Origin: Mycolicibacterium sp. J2
Lineage (GTDB): Bacteria > Actinomycetota > Actinomycetes > Mycobacteriales > Mycobacteriaceae
Assembly: GCF_026240945.1 (NCBI RefSeq)
Contig: NZ_JAPFPY010000033.1
Coordinates: 1 to 52,094 of the forward strand
Direction of reading: 5' to 3'
Length of the DNA stretch: 52,094 nucleotides
This document shows positions 5,382 through 14,698 of the stretch, piece after piece. Under the pieces are notes generated by a model, which saw only the letters and a list, made by a program, of their open reading frames with translations, was not told where the DNA came from and made no database searches. A program made the translations under genes and the position numbers. Numbering within the stretch: position 1 is the first letter of the stretch; each line of letters starts with the position of its first letter.

Positions 5382-8381
5382 TCAAAGATCTCCGAGCTCG
5401 GCCCGCACCGCCGCCGTCAGGCGCTTGTACTGATGCGTATCGGCGTCGAAATACCAGGCGTTACGCGAGGCCTTCGGGACGCCCGCCGCCCGCAGCGGTC
5501 CCACCATGGGACGGTAGGACGCGCTCAGCGTCATGGCCGGTGTCACGTACACGATGTCGGGGCCGGCGCCGACGGGCAGTGCCGCCAACGCGTCGTTGAG
5601 TTCGGCACTGGGCACACTGCCGCCCGGCCGCAGCGTCACGGCCGCCACCGCAAGGCACCGCTGCCCCACCTCGAGGCTGTACGTGACGGCCAAGTCGACC
5701 GATTCCACCTGGCTGACGGCGTCGTTGACCGCGGCGGTGAACACCGGCCCACGCGGGGTGCGAATCACCGCGCTGCGATTGTCGACGAACCAGTAGTCAC
5801 CGTCCTCGTCGCGACGGAACAGCGACTCGGTGGACACCCAGGTGTCCGCTGCGGCGAAGACACCCCGCTTGACCGAGGCCGTCGGGTCGACGGGGCCGCG
5901 CGGTTGCGCGAGCAGCACGCCGACTTCGTTGGTCTGCGCCAGCCGCACGAAACCGTGCTCGTCTTCCAGGATCAGGTCGTCGACGGCGTCGTAAGCGGCC
6001 AACTGCACCCGGCCACCGCCCGGCAGCGGCCGGCCCTTGCTGCCGAACTTCGCGCCCGACACGTTGGCCAGGACCGCCTGCCCATCGGTGGTGGCGAAGA
6101 ACTCCACGACATGCGCCGGATCGAACACGTCGACCACCCTGCGCCACAACCCGGTCGGCATACCGGACCCGATGAACAACCGCACCGGGTGGTTGCCGGA
6201 CAGCCGGAACGCCGGATCGTCGATCACCTCACCGAGCATCGCCCAGGTGTAGGACACCACCGTGACGCCGTACTGCCGGATCTCGTGCAGGAAGCGGTCC
6301 GGGGACAGGCCTCTCGACAGCGCGATCCGGGTTCCGCCGACGACGGCGCCGCCGAGACTGACCAGCAGACCCGACTGATGGTGCAGCGGGGTCAGGCAGT
6401 AGACGGTGTCTCGGTTGCTCAGGTTGGCCGCCGAGGCGGTGCCGAACGCCGACAGCGCCCAGCGGAAGTTGGTGATCTGGCGGGCCACCAATCGCCCGCC
6501 CGCACCGGCGAACGCCACGTAGGCGAGGTCGCGAGCGAAACCCGGGTTCGGCTTGTACCAGCCGGGCAGGATGACCTTGTCCGGGTCGATGCGCTCCATG
6601 TCCACCACGTCATCGGCGTCACCGGGCAGATGCAGGTCACGTGATTCACCGCCGCCGAGCACCAACACCCGGATCCCCAGGCCGCGGGCCACCTCCAGGT
6701 TGCCGGGATCGGCGAGCACATCAGCGATCCCACCGATCCGGACCACCTCGGCGAGGTCGGCGTCCGGCGGGATCAGCACGGCCACCGCGCCGAGCCGGGA
6801 CAGGGCGGCGATGGCCACCAACGCACTGGGGCGGGTTTCCATCAGCACCCCGACCCGGACGCCCTGACGGATGCCCACCTGGATGAGGCCACGCACCACG
6901 TTGTTGACCCGGCGGTCCACCGCCTCGTAGGTGTGCACGCGGCCGTCGAACAGCAGGAACTCGCCGTTGGGGTTGGCCTCGGCCTGTTCGGACATGATCC
7001 GGCCCAGTGAGATGCGGGTGTGGTCGTTGATCTGACCGAGGCGCGCCAGCCTGGGCAGCGTGCGCGCGGTCTCCACCGCCAGCGTCCGCGCCGACTTCTG
7101 TGCCGCCACAACCGCATCCGCTGCCGTCCGGGCCAGGCCGAACGCCACCTCGGTGGCCGCCGCGGTACCAGCGGCCACCCGGGAGGCCAGCGGGACACCG
7201 CTTTCGGTGGCCGCCGTGGCCGGTCGGTGCGCCATCGGCGCCACATCGTCGGGCAGCGGACCCTCACCGTTGCGCCACTTGACCCACGCGGCGACCGTCG
7301 GCCAGGTCTGGGTGGCGGCCTTCGATCCGACAACCAAGCCGAAATGCCCTGCCCTGATCAGGTATTCGTACACATCGGCCTTCGGCGCCGCGGCCCTGAT
7401 GCCGCGCACCGCGGCCGGCTGGCCGATATCGTCGACCTCGCCGACCACCGCCAGGATCGGGCAGTCGATATCGGCGAGGGTCACCAGATCGCCACGGATG
7501 GAGAACCCACCGGACATCATCCGGTTGTGCGCGATGAACTGTTTGAGCAGCTCCGAGATCGCCGGTCCCGACCAGGCGATCCAGCCCTCGGAATCCAGGA
7601 AACGGCGCTGCTGTTCGCGCGGCAGCAATGCCTCACGATCATGCAACTGGCGCAGGAAGTCCAGCCGGGCCTGCGCGGTCTTGAGGGGGTCGAGCATCTG
7701 AAAACCGGTGCGCGCCAACCAACCCGGGATGTCGATCCGCGAGAACACGTGGTCGGCCATGAAGTTCGCCGCGACGGCGCCCATATTGGGCGGGATACCC
7801 ATCGGCAGCGCGGCCAACGTGTCGACCGGGGAACCGAAGGTGATGATGCTGGCCAGGTCCTGCGCCCGCCGGTAGGCCGCCGTCTGGTAGCAGAACATGC
7901 CGCCCTGCGAATAGCCGGCCAGGTGGACGTCGCGCTCGGTCAGTTTCTTGACGGTATCGATGGCCTCGCTGAGGGCCACCACGTGATCGGCGAGGTTGCG
8001 CCGCATCCCGCCCTCGATCTGGTCGGGTGACCCGAAATCGATGACCCACGGGTCGAGACCGGCGTTGTGCAGGATGCCCGCCGCGCCGTCGGCCCGGGTC
8101 ACGTCCCACATATCAGCCGACATCATCATCGGGTGCACCATGAGCACCGGCGGCCCGGGCGTCGCCGCGCCCGGCCGGCTGTCCGGCGGAAAGTAGCGGC
8201 GCAGCTTGTACATCGGGACACTCTCGATGATCTGGAACGGTGAGGGCACCGCGCCGGTCTCCAGCCCGCCGTAGCGAAGCACCTCGATCCCGTTCTGCGC
8301 GGTGGCCAGAAGACGGCCGACCGGTCCGGTGATCAGTGAGAAATCGACCAACGCCCGCTCCCCTAACGCCTCATAGTCCAT
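5382..8381 (-). CDS. Bifunctional lipase (PhaC-like) / acyl-CoA synthetase-like protein (Rv1683-like)
   Basis: This 999-residue fusion is the same length as Rv1683, annotated in M. tuberculosis as a lipase plus long-chain acyl-CoA ligase and linked to triacylglycerol turnover. The N-terminal alpha/beta-hydrolase has the polyhydroxyalkanoate-synthase look (PVLMVHPMMMSADMWD) and lipase box GYSQG with Ser158. From about residue 460 an AMP-binding (ANL) domain follows. Its P-loop, usually YTSGTTGxPKG, is replaced by YVAFAGAGGRLVARQ, so adenylation activity may be altered or lost. The ATG at 8381 was chosen to match the family length; GGGGGA precedes it. It is divergent from the ABC-F gene. Confidence 0.9.
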   Translation of the reverse strand: MDYEALGERALVDFSLITGPVGRLLATAQNGIEVLRYGGLETGAVPSPFQIIESVPMYKLRRYFPPDSRPGAATPGPPVLMVHPMMMSADMWDVTRADGAAGILHNAGLDPWVIDFGSPDQIEGGMRRNLADHVVALSEAIDTVKKLTERDVHLAGYSQGGMFCYQTAAYRRAQDLASIITFGSPVDTLAALPMGIPPNMGAVAANFMADHVFSRIDIPGWLARTGFQMLDPLKTAQARLDFLRQLHDREALLPREQQRRFLDSEGWIAWSGPAISELLKQFIAHNRMMSGGFSIRGDLVTLADIDCPILAVVGEVDDIGQPAAVRGIRAAAPKADVYEYLIRAGHFGLVVGSKAATQTWPTVAAWVKWRNGEGPLPDDVAPMAHRPATAATESGVPLASRVAAGTAAATEVAFGLARTAADAVVAAQKSARTLAVETARTLPRLARLGQINDHTRISLGRIMSEQAEANPNGEFLLFDGRVHTYEAVDRRVNNVVRGLIQVGIRQGVRVGVLMETRPSALVAIAALSRLGAVAVLIPPDADLAEVVRIGGIADVLADPGNLEVARGLGIRVLVLGGGESRDLHLPGDADDVVDMERIDPDKVILPGWYKPNPGFARDLAYVAFAGAGGRLVARQITNFRWALSAFGTASAANLSNRDTVYCLTPLHHQSGLLVSLGGAVVGGTRIALSRGLSPDRFLHEIRQYGVTVVSYTWAMLGEVIDDPAFRLSGNHPVRLFIGSGMPTGLWRRVVDVFDPAHVVEFFATTDGQAVLANVSGAKFGSKGRPLPGGGRVQLAAYDAVDDLILEDEHGFVRLAQTNEVGVLLAQPRGPVDPTASVKRGVFAAADTWVSTESLFRRDEDGDYWFVDNRSAVIRTPRGPVFTAAVNDAVSQVESVDLAVTYSLEVGQRCLAVAAVTLRPGGSVPSAELNDALAALPVGAGPDIVYVTPAMTLSASYRPMVGPLRAAGVPKASRNAWYFDADTHQYKRLTAAVRAELGDL

Positions 8382-8482
8382 TCCCCCGATGCCCCGGCCA
8401 TCATGGCATAGCAGCATCGAGCGGCCACCGCGAATATGGTGGGTTAACGTCAAGCCCGGCGCCCGCCTAGCCTGGTGGGGAC

Positions 8483-10270
8483 ATGGCGCATCTTCTCGGG
8501 GCCGAGGCCCTTCACCTGGAATACCCCACCAAGGTCGTCTTCGACTCCGTCTCCCTTGGCGTGAATGAAGGTGACCGCATCGGCATCGTCGGTCGCAACG
8601 GGGACGGCAAATCCAGCCTGCTCGCCATGCTGGCCGGACGGGTGCGCCCCGACGGCGGCCGGGTCACCGTCCGGGGCGGGGTACGCATCGGCGTCCTCGA
8701 TCAGGCCGACACACTCGACCCGACCGATACCGTCGGGCACGCCGTGGTGGGAGACGTTCCCGAGCACGAGTGGGCGGGCGACCCGCGCGGGCGTGACGTC
8801 ATCGCCGGACTGCTGGGCGACCTGGATTGGCAGGCGGTGCTGGGCACCCTGTCGGGTGGCCAGCGCCGGCGGGTCGCGCTGGCCCGGCTGCTGGCCGGTG
8901 ATCACGATGTGCTGGCGCTCGACGAACCCACCAACCATCTGGACGTGGAAGCCATCACCTGGCTGGCCGACCATCTGAAACGACGGTGGAGCCCGAACGC
9001 CGGCGGGCTGCTCGTCGTCACCCACGACCGTTGGTTCCTCGACGAGATCTGCACGACGACGTGGGAGGTGCACGACCGCATCGTCGAACCCTTCGAGGGC
9101 GGCTACGCGGCCTACATCCTGCAGCGCGTGGAGCGCGACCGGCAGGCCGCAGCGGTGGAGGCGCGCAGGCAGAACTTGGCCCGCAAGGAGCTGGCCTGGT
9201 TGCGCCGCGGCGCGCCGGCGCGGACCTCCAAGCCGAAGTTCCGCATCGACGCCGCCAACGCACTGATCGCCGACGTTCCGGAGATCCGCGACAAGGTGGC
9301 GCTGCAGTCGCTGGCGGTCACCCGCCTGGGCAAGCAGGTCGTCGACCTGCTCGACGCGTCGGTGAGCTACGACGGCCGGGAGGTGTTGCACGAGGTCGAA
9401 TGGCGTATCGCGCCCGGCGAACGCACCGGCATCCTGGGCGTCAACGGTGCGGGTAAGTCGACCCTGCTCGGGCTGATCGACGGCACCGTGGAGCCGACCG
9501 CGGGCCGGGTGAAACGCGGGAAGACGGTCAAGGTGGCCGCACTGACCCAGGGTGTGGACAAGCTGGCCGAGCATCTGGACGAGCCGGTGCGGGTGGTGCT
9601 GGCCCGGCTGGCCACCACGTACACGTTCGGGGCGGGCTCCAAGGCCCAGGAGCTGACACCCAGCCAGCTGCTGGAGCGGCTCGGCTTCGCCAGCGCGCAG
9701 CTGTCCACCCCGGTCAAGGACCTCTCCGGCGGTCAGCAGCGCCGACTGCAACTGCTGCTCATCCTGCTCGAGCAGCCCAACGTGCTGATCCTCGACGAGC
9801 CGACCAACGACCTGGACACCGACATGCTGGCCGCGATGGAAGACCTGCTGGATTCCTGGCCGGGAACGATGATCGTGGTGAGCCACGACCGGTATTTCCT
9901 GGAGCGGGTCACCGATCAGCAGTACGGCATCCTCGGCGGCCGGCTGCGCCACCTGCCGGGCGGGGTGGACGAATACCTGCGGCTGCGGGCCGCGCACGCC
10001 GCACAGACCGGCGCCGCACCCGCGAAAACCGAAGCTCGGGAAGGGTTGTCCGGCGCCGACCTACGGGCCGCGCAGAAAGAGATCGCCTCGATCGAGCGCC
10101 GGTTGGAGAAGCTGACCGGCCTGATCGACACCGCCCACCACCGCCTGGCCGAGCACGATCAGGGCGATTACGAAGGGCTGCAACGACTTACCGGTGAGCT
10201 ACGCGAACTGGAGGCCGAGGTCGAACAGCTCGAGGAGAAGTGGCTGGAGCTCACCGAGCAGCTGGGCTGA
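8483..10270 (+). CDS. ABC-F family ATPase (Uup-like, ribosome-associated type)
   Basis: This 595-residue soluble protein has two ABC domains and no membrane segment, the ABC-F layout of ribosome-associated translation factors and antibiotic-resistance proteins. Walker A sequences are GRNGDGKSS (37-45) and GVNGAGKST; signatures are LSGGQRRRVALA and LSGGQQRRLQLL; Walker B sequences are LALDEPTNHLD and LILDEPTNDLD. A long charged linker lies between the domains. A C-terminal coiled coil (residues about 525-595, rich in E, L and R) is like Uup. M. tuberculosis keeps only a split relative (Rv1667c/Rv1668c). It is divergent from the lipase/ligase gene. Confidence 0.92.
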   Translation: MAHLLGAEALHLEYPTKVVFDSVSLGVNEGDRIGIVGRNGDGKSSLLAMLAGRVRPDGGRVTVRGGVRIGVLDQADTLDPTDTVGHAVVGDVPEHEWAGDPRGRDVIAGLLGDLDWQAVLGTLSGGQRRRVALARLLAGDHDVLALDEPTNHLDVEAITWLADHLKRRWSPNAGGLLVVTHDRWFLDEICTTTWEVHDRIVEPFEGGYAAYILQRVERDRQAAAVEARRQNLARKELAWLRRGAPARTSKPKFRIDAANALIADVPEIRDKVALQSLAVTRLGKQVVDLLDASVSYDGREVLHEVEWRIAPGERTGILGVNGAGKSTLLGLIDGTVEPTAGRVKRGKTVKVAALTQGVDKLAEHLDEPVRVVLARLATTYTFGAGSKAQELTPSQLLERLGFASAQLSTPVKDLSGGQQRRLQLLLILLEQPNVLILDEPTNDLDTDMLAAMEDLLDSWPGTMIVVSHDRYFLERVTDQQYGILGGRLRHLPGGVDEYLRLRAAHAAQTGAAPAKTEAREGLSGADLRAAQKEIASIERRLEKLTGLIDTAHHRLAEHDQGDYEGLQRLTGELRELEAEVEQLEEKWLELTEQLG

Positions 10271-10288
10271 CCTGACTACGATGAGGCG

Positions 10289-11587
10289 GTGCGCTATCTG
10301 CTGATGCCGGTGACGCTCTGCGTGCGTTACTTCCCGCAGCTGGTGGCGTGTTACCTGCTCGGCTACCTCGGCCGGATCGGCGCCATCGAATGGGCGGCCT
10401 GGGCGGGATACGACAACTACCTGTGGGCGTCGCTGATCATGCCGCTGGCCGGGATGGCGCGGCTCGGGTCCTACGTGGCGATGTTCATGGTGATCAGGCC
10501 GGGCATCCCGGAGCTGGCCGGTCTGCCGCCGCGCTCGGCACGCCAGATCGACATCTTCGCGACGATCATCGTCCCGTTCTTCGCGATCTACCTGGCCTGG
10601 CAGATGTTCCGGGAGGACTGGCTGACGTTCGTCTACCGCGCCGGGGACTATCAACTCGACAAGGCGCTCACCTCCACTGCGCCCGTCGAGCTGGACCCGG
10701 ACATGCTCCCGGTCAGCACCGTCAGCATCGCCGTCATCGTCATCGCTCTGGTGGCGCGGCTGGTCCTGGGCCGGCTCAAAGACCGGGCACCGGGTTGGCT
10801 GCTCCCCATCCGGGTGTATGTGGACGCGTTGTGGGTGTTCCTGGTGCTGACGGTGTCCGCCAGTCACGGTCTGACGCTGCTGATCAACCCGTCGGCGTGG
10901 CTGTCGGAACGGCGGATCATCGTGTGGTTCGACCACACCCGGGAAAGCGTCTTCTCGCATTTCACTCCGTTGGAGACGCTGTGGGACGCCGCGGTGTGGG
11001 CGGTCAAGACCGCGTTCGGCGGGGCCGCGGTCCCGTTGATCTGGCTTGCGGTGGCCTGCATCGTCTACGGCGCGGCGGCGAAAACCGATTGGCAGGCCGC
11101 GGCGCGCCGTGTCGCCGGCGATCGGTGGGGCCGCTGGATCGACCGTTCCGAGGCCACCCGCACACGGCTGAACACCGGGTGGAAACGCCTTCCCGGCAAG
11201 GTCCGCACCGAGGTGTACGACCAGCTGACCGGCCAGATCGGCAAGTTCAAACCGATCACCGACTCGGCGCACGTCATCGCCGCCGCCGGTGTGCTCGCGC
11301 TGGCCCTGTATGTGCTGGCCTATCTGGGGCTGGCATGGCTGGACATGTCGGGCAGCTACTACCGCGCGCAACTGGGTTCGGGCTATCTGCTGCGCGGGAT
11401 GGCCTGGCTGCTGGGGCCGCACGATGTCACGTTCTGGTACGGCACCTGGGATGCGATGGCACTGGTCTCGCATTCGATCATCGAACCGTTCCGCATCTGC
11501 GTCATCGCCACCGCGCTGGCCTGGTGCCTGCGGCGCAGTGCGGCTACAAGCCCAGTCGAAGCAGAATCGAGCCATCCGATTTCGTGA
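10289..11587 (+). CDS. Polytopic membrane protein of unknown function
   Basis: This 432-residue protein has about seven to eight hydrophobic segments (near residues 10-30, 40-60, 88-108, 145-165, 178-200, 250-270, 333-352 and the C-terminus). Between segments there is a basic cytoplasmic-looking stretch around residues 270-315. I do not recognise a family or a catalytic motif. The GTG start at 10289 sits 6 nt behind the -10-like TACGAT (10277-10282), so it may be leaderless although it lies only 18 bp behind the ABC-F gene. It converges with, and overlaps by 44 bp, the last of three small membrane-anchored proteins, which may be functionally related by position only. Confidence 0.85.
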   Translation: MRYLLMPVTLCVRYFPQLVACYLLGYLGRIGAIEWAAWAGYDNYLWASLIMPLAGMARLGSYVAMFMVIRPGIPELAGLPPRSARQIDIFATIIVPFFAIYLAWQMFREDWLTFVYRAGDYQLDKALTSTAPVELDPDMLPVSTVSIAVIVIALVARLVLGRLKDRAPGWLLPIRVYVDALWVFLVLTVSASHGLTLLINPSAWLSERRIIVWFDHTRESVFSHFTPLETLWDAAVWAVKTAFGGAAVPLIWLAVACIVYGAAAKTDWQAAARRVAGDRWGRWIDRSEATRTRLNTGWKRLPGKVRTEVYDQLTGQIGKFKPITDSAHVIAAAGVLALALYVLAYLGLAWLDMSGSYYRAQLGSGYLLRGMAWLLGPHDVTFWYGTWDAMALVSHSIIEPFRICVIATALAWCLRRSAATSPVEAESSHPIS

Positions 11588-12008
11588 CGTCCACCGCCTC
11601 CGGTTCTGCGCTCGCCGGAATCAGGAAGCTCCACGGCATCGTCACCGCGGCACCGCAGGGCGGTCCGGCCGACGCCCGCCACGATCGGTCACCCTGGATC
11701 AGATAGCCGGTGCAGCCGAATCCGTCGGCCGGGGCTCCCGATCGTTCGACGACGACATTCATCAGGACCGTCCCCTCGGGCAGTGCCGCGCCGGACCCGG
11801 CCGCCCGCGTCGAGCGGCTGACGGTGCGCACCGACCAGGTTTGGCCGTCGACGTCGATCGACTGGTGGGGCGCGGCGATGTGGGCGGGTTGGACGGTGCG
11901 CTCGTAGTTCTGCCACGCCGGCCGCAAGGTGGTCGCCACGATCACCGCCAGCGCCGCCGCGGCGACCGCGGTGCCGATGAGGTTGCGCTGCCAGAGCCGG
12001 ACGCTCAT
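11544..12008 (-). CDS. Membrane-anchored protein of unknown function, third of three related genes
   Basis: This 154-residue protein has one N-terminal membrane segment (residues about 10-27) and an extracytoplasmic domain that looks all-beta: repeated short hydrophobic strands such as TWSVRTVSRSTRAA and GTVLMNVVVERSG. This resembles the DUF4352/telokin-like fold in general pattern only. Two cysteines (in FGCTGY and GPPCGAA) could pair outside the cell. The ATG at 12008 overlaps the stop of the upstream gene as ATGA. The gene ends inside the convergent membrane-protein gene. Confidence 0.82.
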   Translation of the reverse strand: MSVRLWQRNLIGTAVAAAALAVIVATTLRPAWQNYERTVQPAHIAAPHQSIDVDGQTWSVRTVSRSTRAAGSGAALPEGTVLMNVVVERSGAPADGFGCTGYLIQGDRSWRASAGPPCGAAVTMPWSFLIPASAEPEAVDVTKSDGSILLRLGL

Positions 12009-12571
12009 GTGCCGACCTGCGTGGCGGGTCCGAACTCGACGACGCCGGTGCGCTGTACCCGGGGATCGTCGAGCGGGATCGCGATGACCAGTCGGGAGTC
12101 CTGACGCCAGTCGTCCACCCAGACCCGCAGGGTGATGGTTTGTGCGCCGGGCGCGACGAGGTCCGGTGGCACGTCGAAGATCCACGAACTGCGCACGGCG
12201 ATACCGGGAGTCAGATTGCCGGTGAGTGCGGTGAAACCGAGTCGGTTGGTCGGCACATAGGTGTTCGGGCCGACCAGCAGGTCGACGGTGGGCACATCGT
12301 CGGCGCGGGTGGTCATGGCCTCCCCGTCGACGACCACCCAGGTACCGAGGGCGTCGACGAGGGCCGGCGGGTACTGGGTCTTGCGGATCCGCGGGCCGAT
12401 GCGCACACCGTTGACCTGCGCGGTGATCGGCTCACCGGTAGCCCGCTGGCCCATGCCGGCATGCACGTCGAAGGAGCCGTACACCTCGTCGGGGGTGGGC
12501 AGGTTGTGCCACATCCACGCTGCGGCGGCGATCACCACGGTGCTGGCCAGCGCATACAGCGTCCGCCTCAC
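12005..12571 (-). CDS. Membrane-anchored protein of unknown function, second of three related genes
   Basis: This 188-residue protein has an N-terminal hydrophobic segment at residues about 5-20 that could be a membrane anchor or an uncleaved signal. A beta-rich domain follows (GEPITAQVNGVRIGPRIRK, TWVVVDGEA, QTITLRVWVDDW). It is linked to both neighbours by 4-bp ATGA overlaps, so the three genes should be translationally coupled and act together. I see no catalytic residues. The fold guess (DUF4352/MPT63-like beta-sandwich) is inference from strand pattern. Confidence 0.82.
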   Translation of the reverse strand: MRRTLYALASTVVIAAAAWMWHNLPTPDEVYGSFDVHAGMGQRATGEPITAQVNGVRIGPRIRKTQYPPALVDALGTWVVVDGEAMTTRADDVPTVDLLVGPNTYVPTNRLGFTALTGNLTPGIAVRSSWIFDVPPDLVAPGAQTITLRVWVDDWRQDSRLVIAIPLDDPRVQRTGVVEFGPATQVGT

Positions 12572-13185
12572 GGTCGGCCTCGCACCGGGACGGTCAACTG
12601 GGCGTAATCGTCACCGCGCACCCACGCCTGTCCGGCGGTGACACTGGCCTTACGCACTTCCTTATAGACCCGGACCGGCAACTGCGCGCCGACCGCGAGC
12701 GCGTTCTCGGGCAGTCGCCACAGCAGCACGATCTCGTCGGTGAGCCCAGGGCCCAGCCGTCCGGCGATGGTGCCGTCGGCCACCCTCATGGCGGCCAGTG
12801 CCTCCGCGGCGGGCTGATCGATCAGCCGTATCGGCTTGTCCACGACCCCGGGCAGGGTGCCGATGTTGTGCGCGGTGATCACCAGGCCGAGATAACGGGT
12901 GCCCGGTTTGCCCGCGTAGAGCACGCGGTTGCCCGCCCGCACCTCGGTGACCAGGGTAGCCCGCTGGACCGTCATCTCGAACTCACCGGTGTTGAACACC
13001 TCGCCGGGCGCGATATCGGTGATGTGGTCGTTGACCGTGTCCAGTCCGCCGAAGGCCGCGGTGCCGGCCAGCACAGCCGTCAATGCCACCCGGCGCCATT
13101 CCTTGACTCCCCACCCCGAGACCCAGCGCCAAACCCGCTGGCGGACACCCACGGTCGGTGTTGCGGCGCTCCCCCCGGGCTCCAT
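12568..13185 (-). CDS. Membrane-anchored DUF4352-like protein, first of three related genes
   Basis: This 205-residue protein has a cytoplasmic N-tail, one membrane segment (residues about 32-47) and an outside domain. That domain has the pattern typical of DUF4352 proteins: GEFEMTVQRATLVTEV, then a loop, then RYLGLVITAHNIG. The start at 13185 is only 15 bp behind the argH stop codon in the same direction, so the trio may be read through from the arginine operon. No strong own promoter was identified. In M. tuberculosis this position behind argH is occupied by polyketide synthase genes instead. Confidence 0.82.
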   Translation of the reverse strand: MEPGGSAATPTVGVRQRVWRWVSGWGVKEWRRVALTAVLAGTAAFGGLDTVNDHITDIAPGEVFNTGEFEMTVQRATLVTEVRAGNRVLYAGKPGTRYLGLVITAHNIGTLPGVVDKPIRLIDQPAAEALAAMRVADGTIAGRLGPGLTDEIVLLWRLPENALAVGAQLPVRVYKEVRKASVTAGQAWVRGDDYAQLTVPVRGRP

Positions 13186-13200
13186 GGCTGCCGATAGTAC

Positions 13201-14610
13201 CTAGCGCAGTCCGATCCGAAGGCGATCCAAGGTGTCCCGCACGATGCCGAGCTGGCGGGCCACCTGGGCCGGCGCGGTTCCGCCCCTGGCGTCCCGGGAA
13301 TCGACCGAGCCCGCGATGGTGAGCACCTCGCGCACCTCGGCGGTCAGGCCAGGATGGATACCGGCGAGCTCGTCGTCGGCGAGTTCCTCCAGACCGACAC
13401 CTCGCGACTCGGCGGCCTTGACCGCCGCACCGGCGGCCTCGTGCGCGACCCGGAACGGAATTCCTTGTCGCACCATCCATTCGGCGATGTCGGTGGCCAG
13501 CGTGTAGCCCAGCGGCGCCAGCTGCGCCATCCGGTCGGTGTCGAACGTGAGGGTGCCGACCAGTCCCGCCATGGCCGGTAACAACAGGGTCAACTGCGCC
13601 ACCGAGTCGAAGACAGGCTCCTTGTCCTCCTGCAGATCCCGGTTGTAGGCCAATGGCTGCGCCTTCAGCGTGGCCAGCAGCCCCGCGAGATTGCCGATGA
13701 GCCGTCCGGACTTACCGCGGGCCAGCTCGGCGATGTCCGGGTTCTTCTTCTGCGGCATGATCGAGCTGCCGGTCGACCAGGCGTCGTGCAGTTTCGCGTA
13801 GCCGAATTCGGTGGTGCTCCACAGGATGATGTCTTCGGCCAGCCGGGACAGATCCACCGCGATCATCGCGAAAACAAAGGCCGCCTCGGCGGCGAAATCC
13901 CTTGCGGCGGTGGCATCGATGGAGTTGTCGGCGGCCGCATCGAAGCCCAGCTCGGTGGCGATGGCGTCGGGATCCAGCCCCAGCGAGGACCCCGCCAGCG
14001 CGCCGGATCCGTACGGGGACACCGCAGCCCGCTTGTCCAGATCGATCAGCCGGTCGGCGTCGCGCAGCAACGGGTGGGCGTGCGCCAGCAGATGATGGGC
14101 CAGCAGCACGGGCTGCGCCGACTGCAGGTGTGTCTTACCCGGCATGATGGCCGTCGGGTGGGCGGCAGCCTGGGTGGCCAGCGCGGCCGCCACGTCGAGC
14201 ACACCGGCGCCGACGGTTTTGATGGCGTCGCGCAACCACATCCGGAACAGAGTGGCGACCTGGTCGTTCCGCGACCGACCGGCCCGCAACCGGCCGCCCA
14301 GTTCCGGGCCGACCCGGTCGATGAGGCCGCGTTCCAGCGCGCCGTGCACATCCTCATCGGTGGGCAGCGGACCGAAGCTACCGTCGGCGACATCGGAACC
14401 CAGGCTGTCCAGGCCGGCGAGCAAGCCGTCGCGCTGCTCGTCGGTGAGCAGCCCGGCGCGGTGCAGCACCCGGGCGTGCGCCTTGGACGCGGTGACATCG
14501 TAGGGCGCCAGCGCCCAGTCGAAATGCGTCGACTTACTCAGCGCGGCAAGGGCTTCCGACGGCCCGTCGGCAAACCGGCCGCCCCACAGGGAACCTTCGT
14601 TGGTGCTCAT
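13201..14610 (-). CDS. argH: Argininosuccinate lyase
   Basis: This enzyme splits argininosuccinate into arginine and fumarate, the last step of arginine synthesis. The 469 residues carry the fumarase-superfamily signature GSSIMPQKKNP, with the catalytic serine in the mobile loop. TSRSRNDQ-type chemistry appears as AGRSRNDQVATL, followed by GKTHLQSAQPV. The ATG at 14610 has AGGACA upstream and the protein begins MSTNEGSLWGGRF, as in the family. It is separated from argG by an 88-bp spacer containing a 13-bp inverted repeat. Confidence 0.98.
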   Translation of the reverse strand: MSTNEGSLWGGRFADGPSEALAALSKSTHFDWALAPYDVTASKAHARVLHRAGLLTDEQRDGLLAGLDSLGSDVADGSFGPLPTDEDVHGALERGLIDRVGPELGGRLRAGRSRNDQVATLFRMWLRDAIKTVGAGVLDVAAALATQAAAHPTAIMPGKTHLQSAQPVLLAHHLLAHAHPLLRDADRLIDLDKRAAVSPYGSGALAGSSLGLDPDAIATELGFDAAADNSIDATAARDFAAEAAFVFAMIAVDLSRLAEDIILWSTTEFGYAKLHDAWSTGSSIMPQKKNPDIAELARGKSGRLIGNLAGLLATLKAQPLAYNRDLQEDKEPVFDSVAQLTLLLPAMAGLVGTLTFDTDRMAQLAPLGYTLATDIAEWMVRQGIPFRVAHEAAGAAVKAAESRGVGLEELADDELAGIHPGLTAEVREVLTIAGSVDSRDARGGTAPAQVARQLGIVRDTLDRLRIGLR

Positions 14611-14625
14611 TTCTGTCCTATCCCG

Positions 14626-14691
14626 TCCGCGAGCGGCCCCATTTGTACACCCAATGCGGCGTGTCGCTGTGCAAACACGGCCGCTCGCGGA
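14626..14691. repeat. Long-loop inverted repeat between argG and argH
   Basis: Perfect 13-bp arms TCCGCGAGCGGCC (14626-14638) and GGCCGCTCGCGGA (14679-14691) enclose a 40-nt loop. It fills most of the argG-argH spacer. It could attenuate or process the transcript between the two genes, or be a copy of a dispersed mycobacterial palindromic unit; I recall similar GCGAGCG-armed elements from mycobacterial intergenic regions. Confidence 0.85.
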
Positions 14692-14698
14692 ATGAAGG

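Noticed and set aside
8450..9997. 515-codon open frame on the minus strand
   Set aside because: It is antisense to the ABC-F gene, whose Walker motifs are unmistakable.
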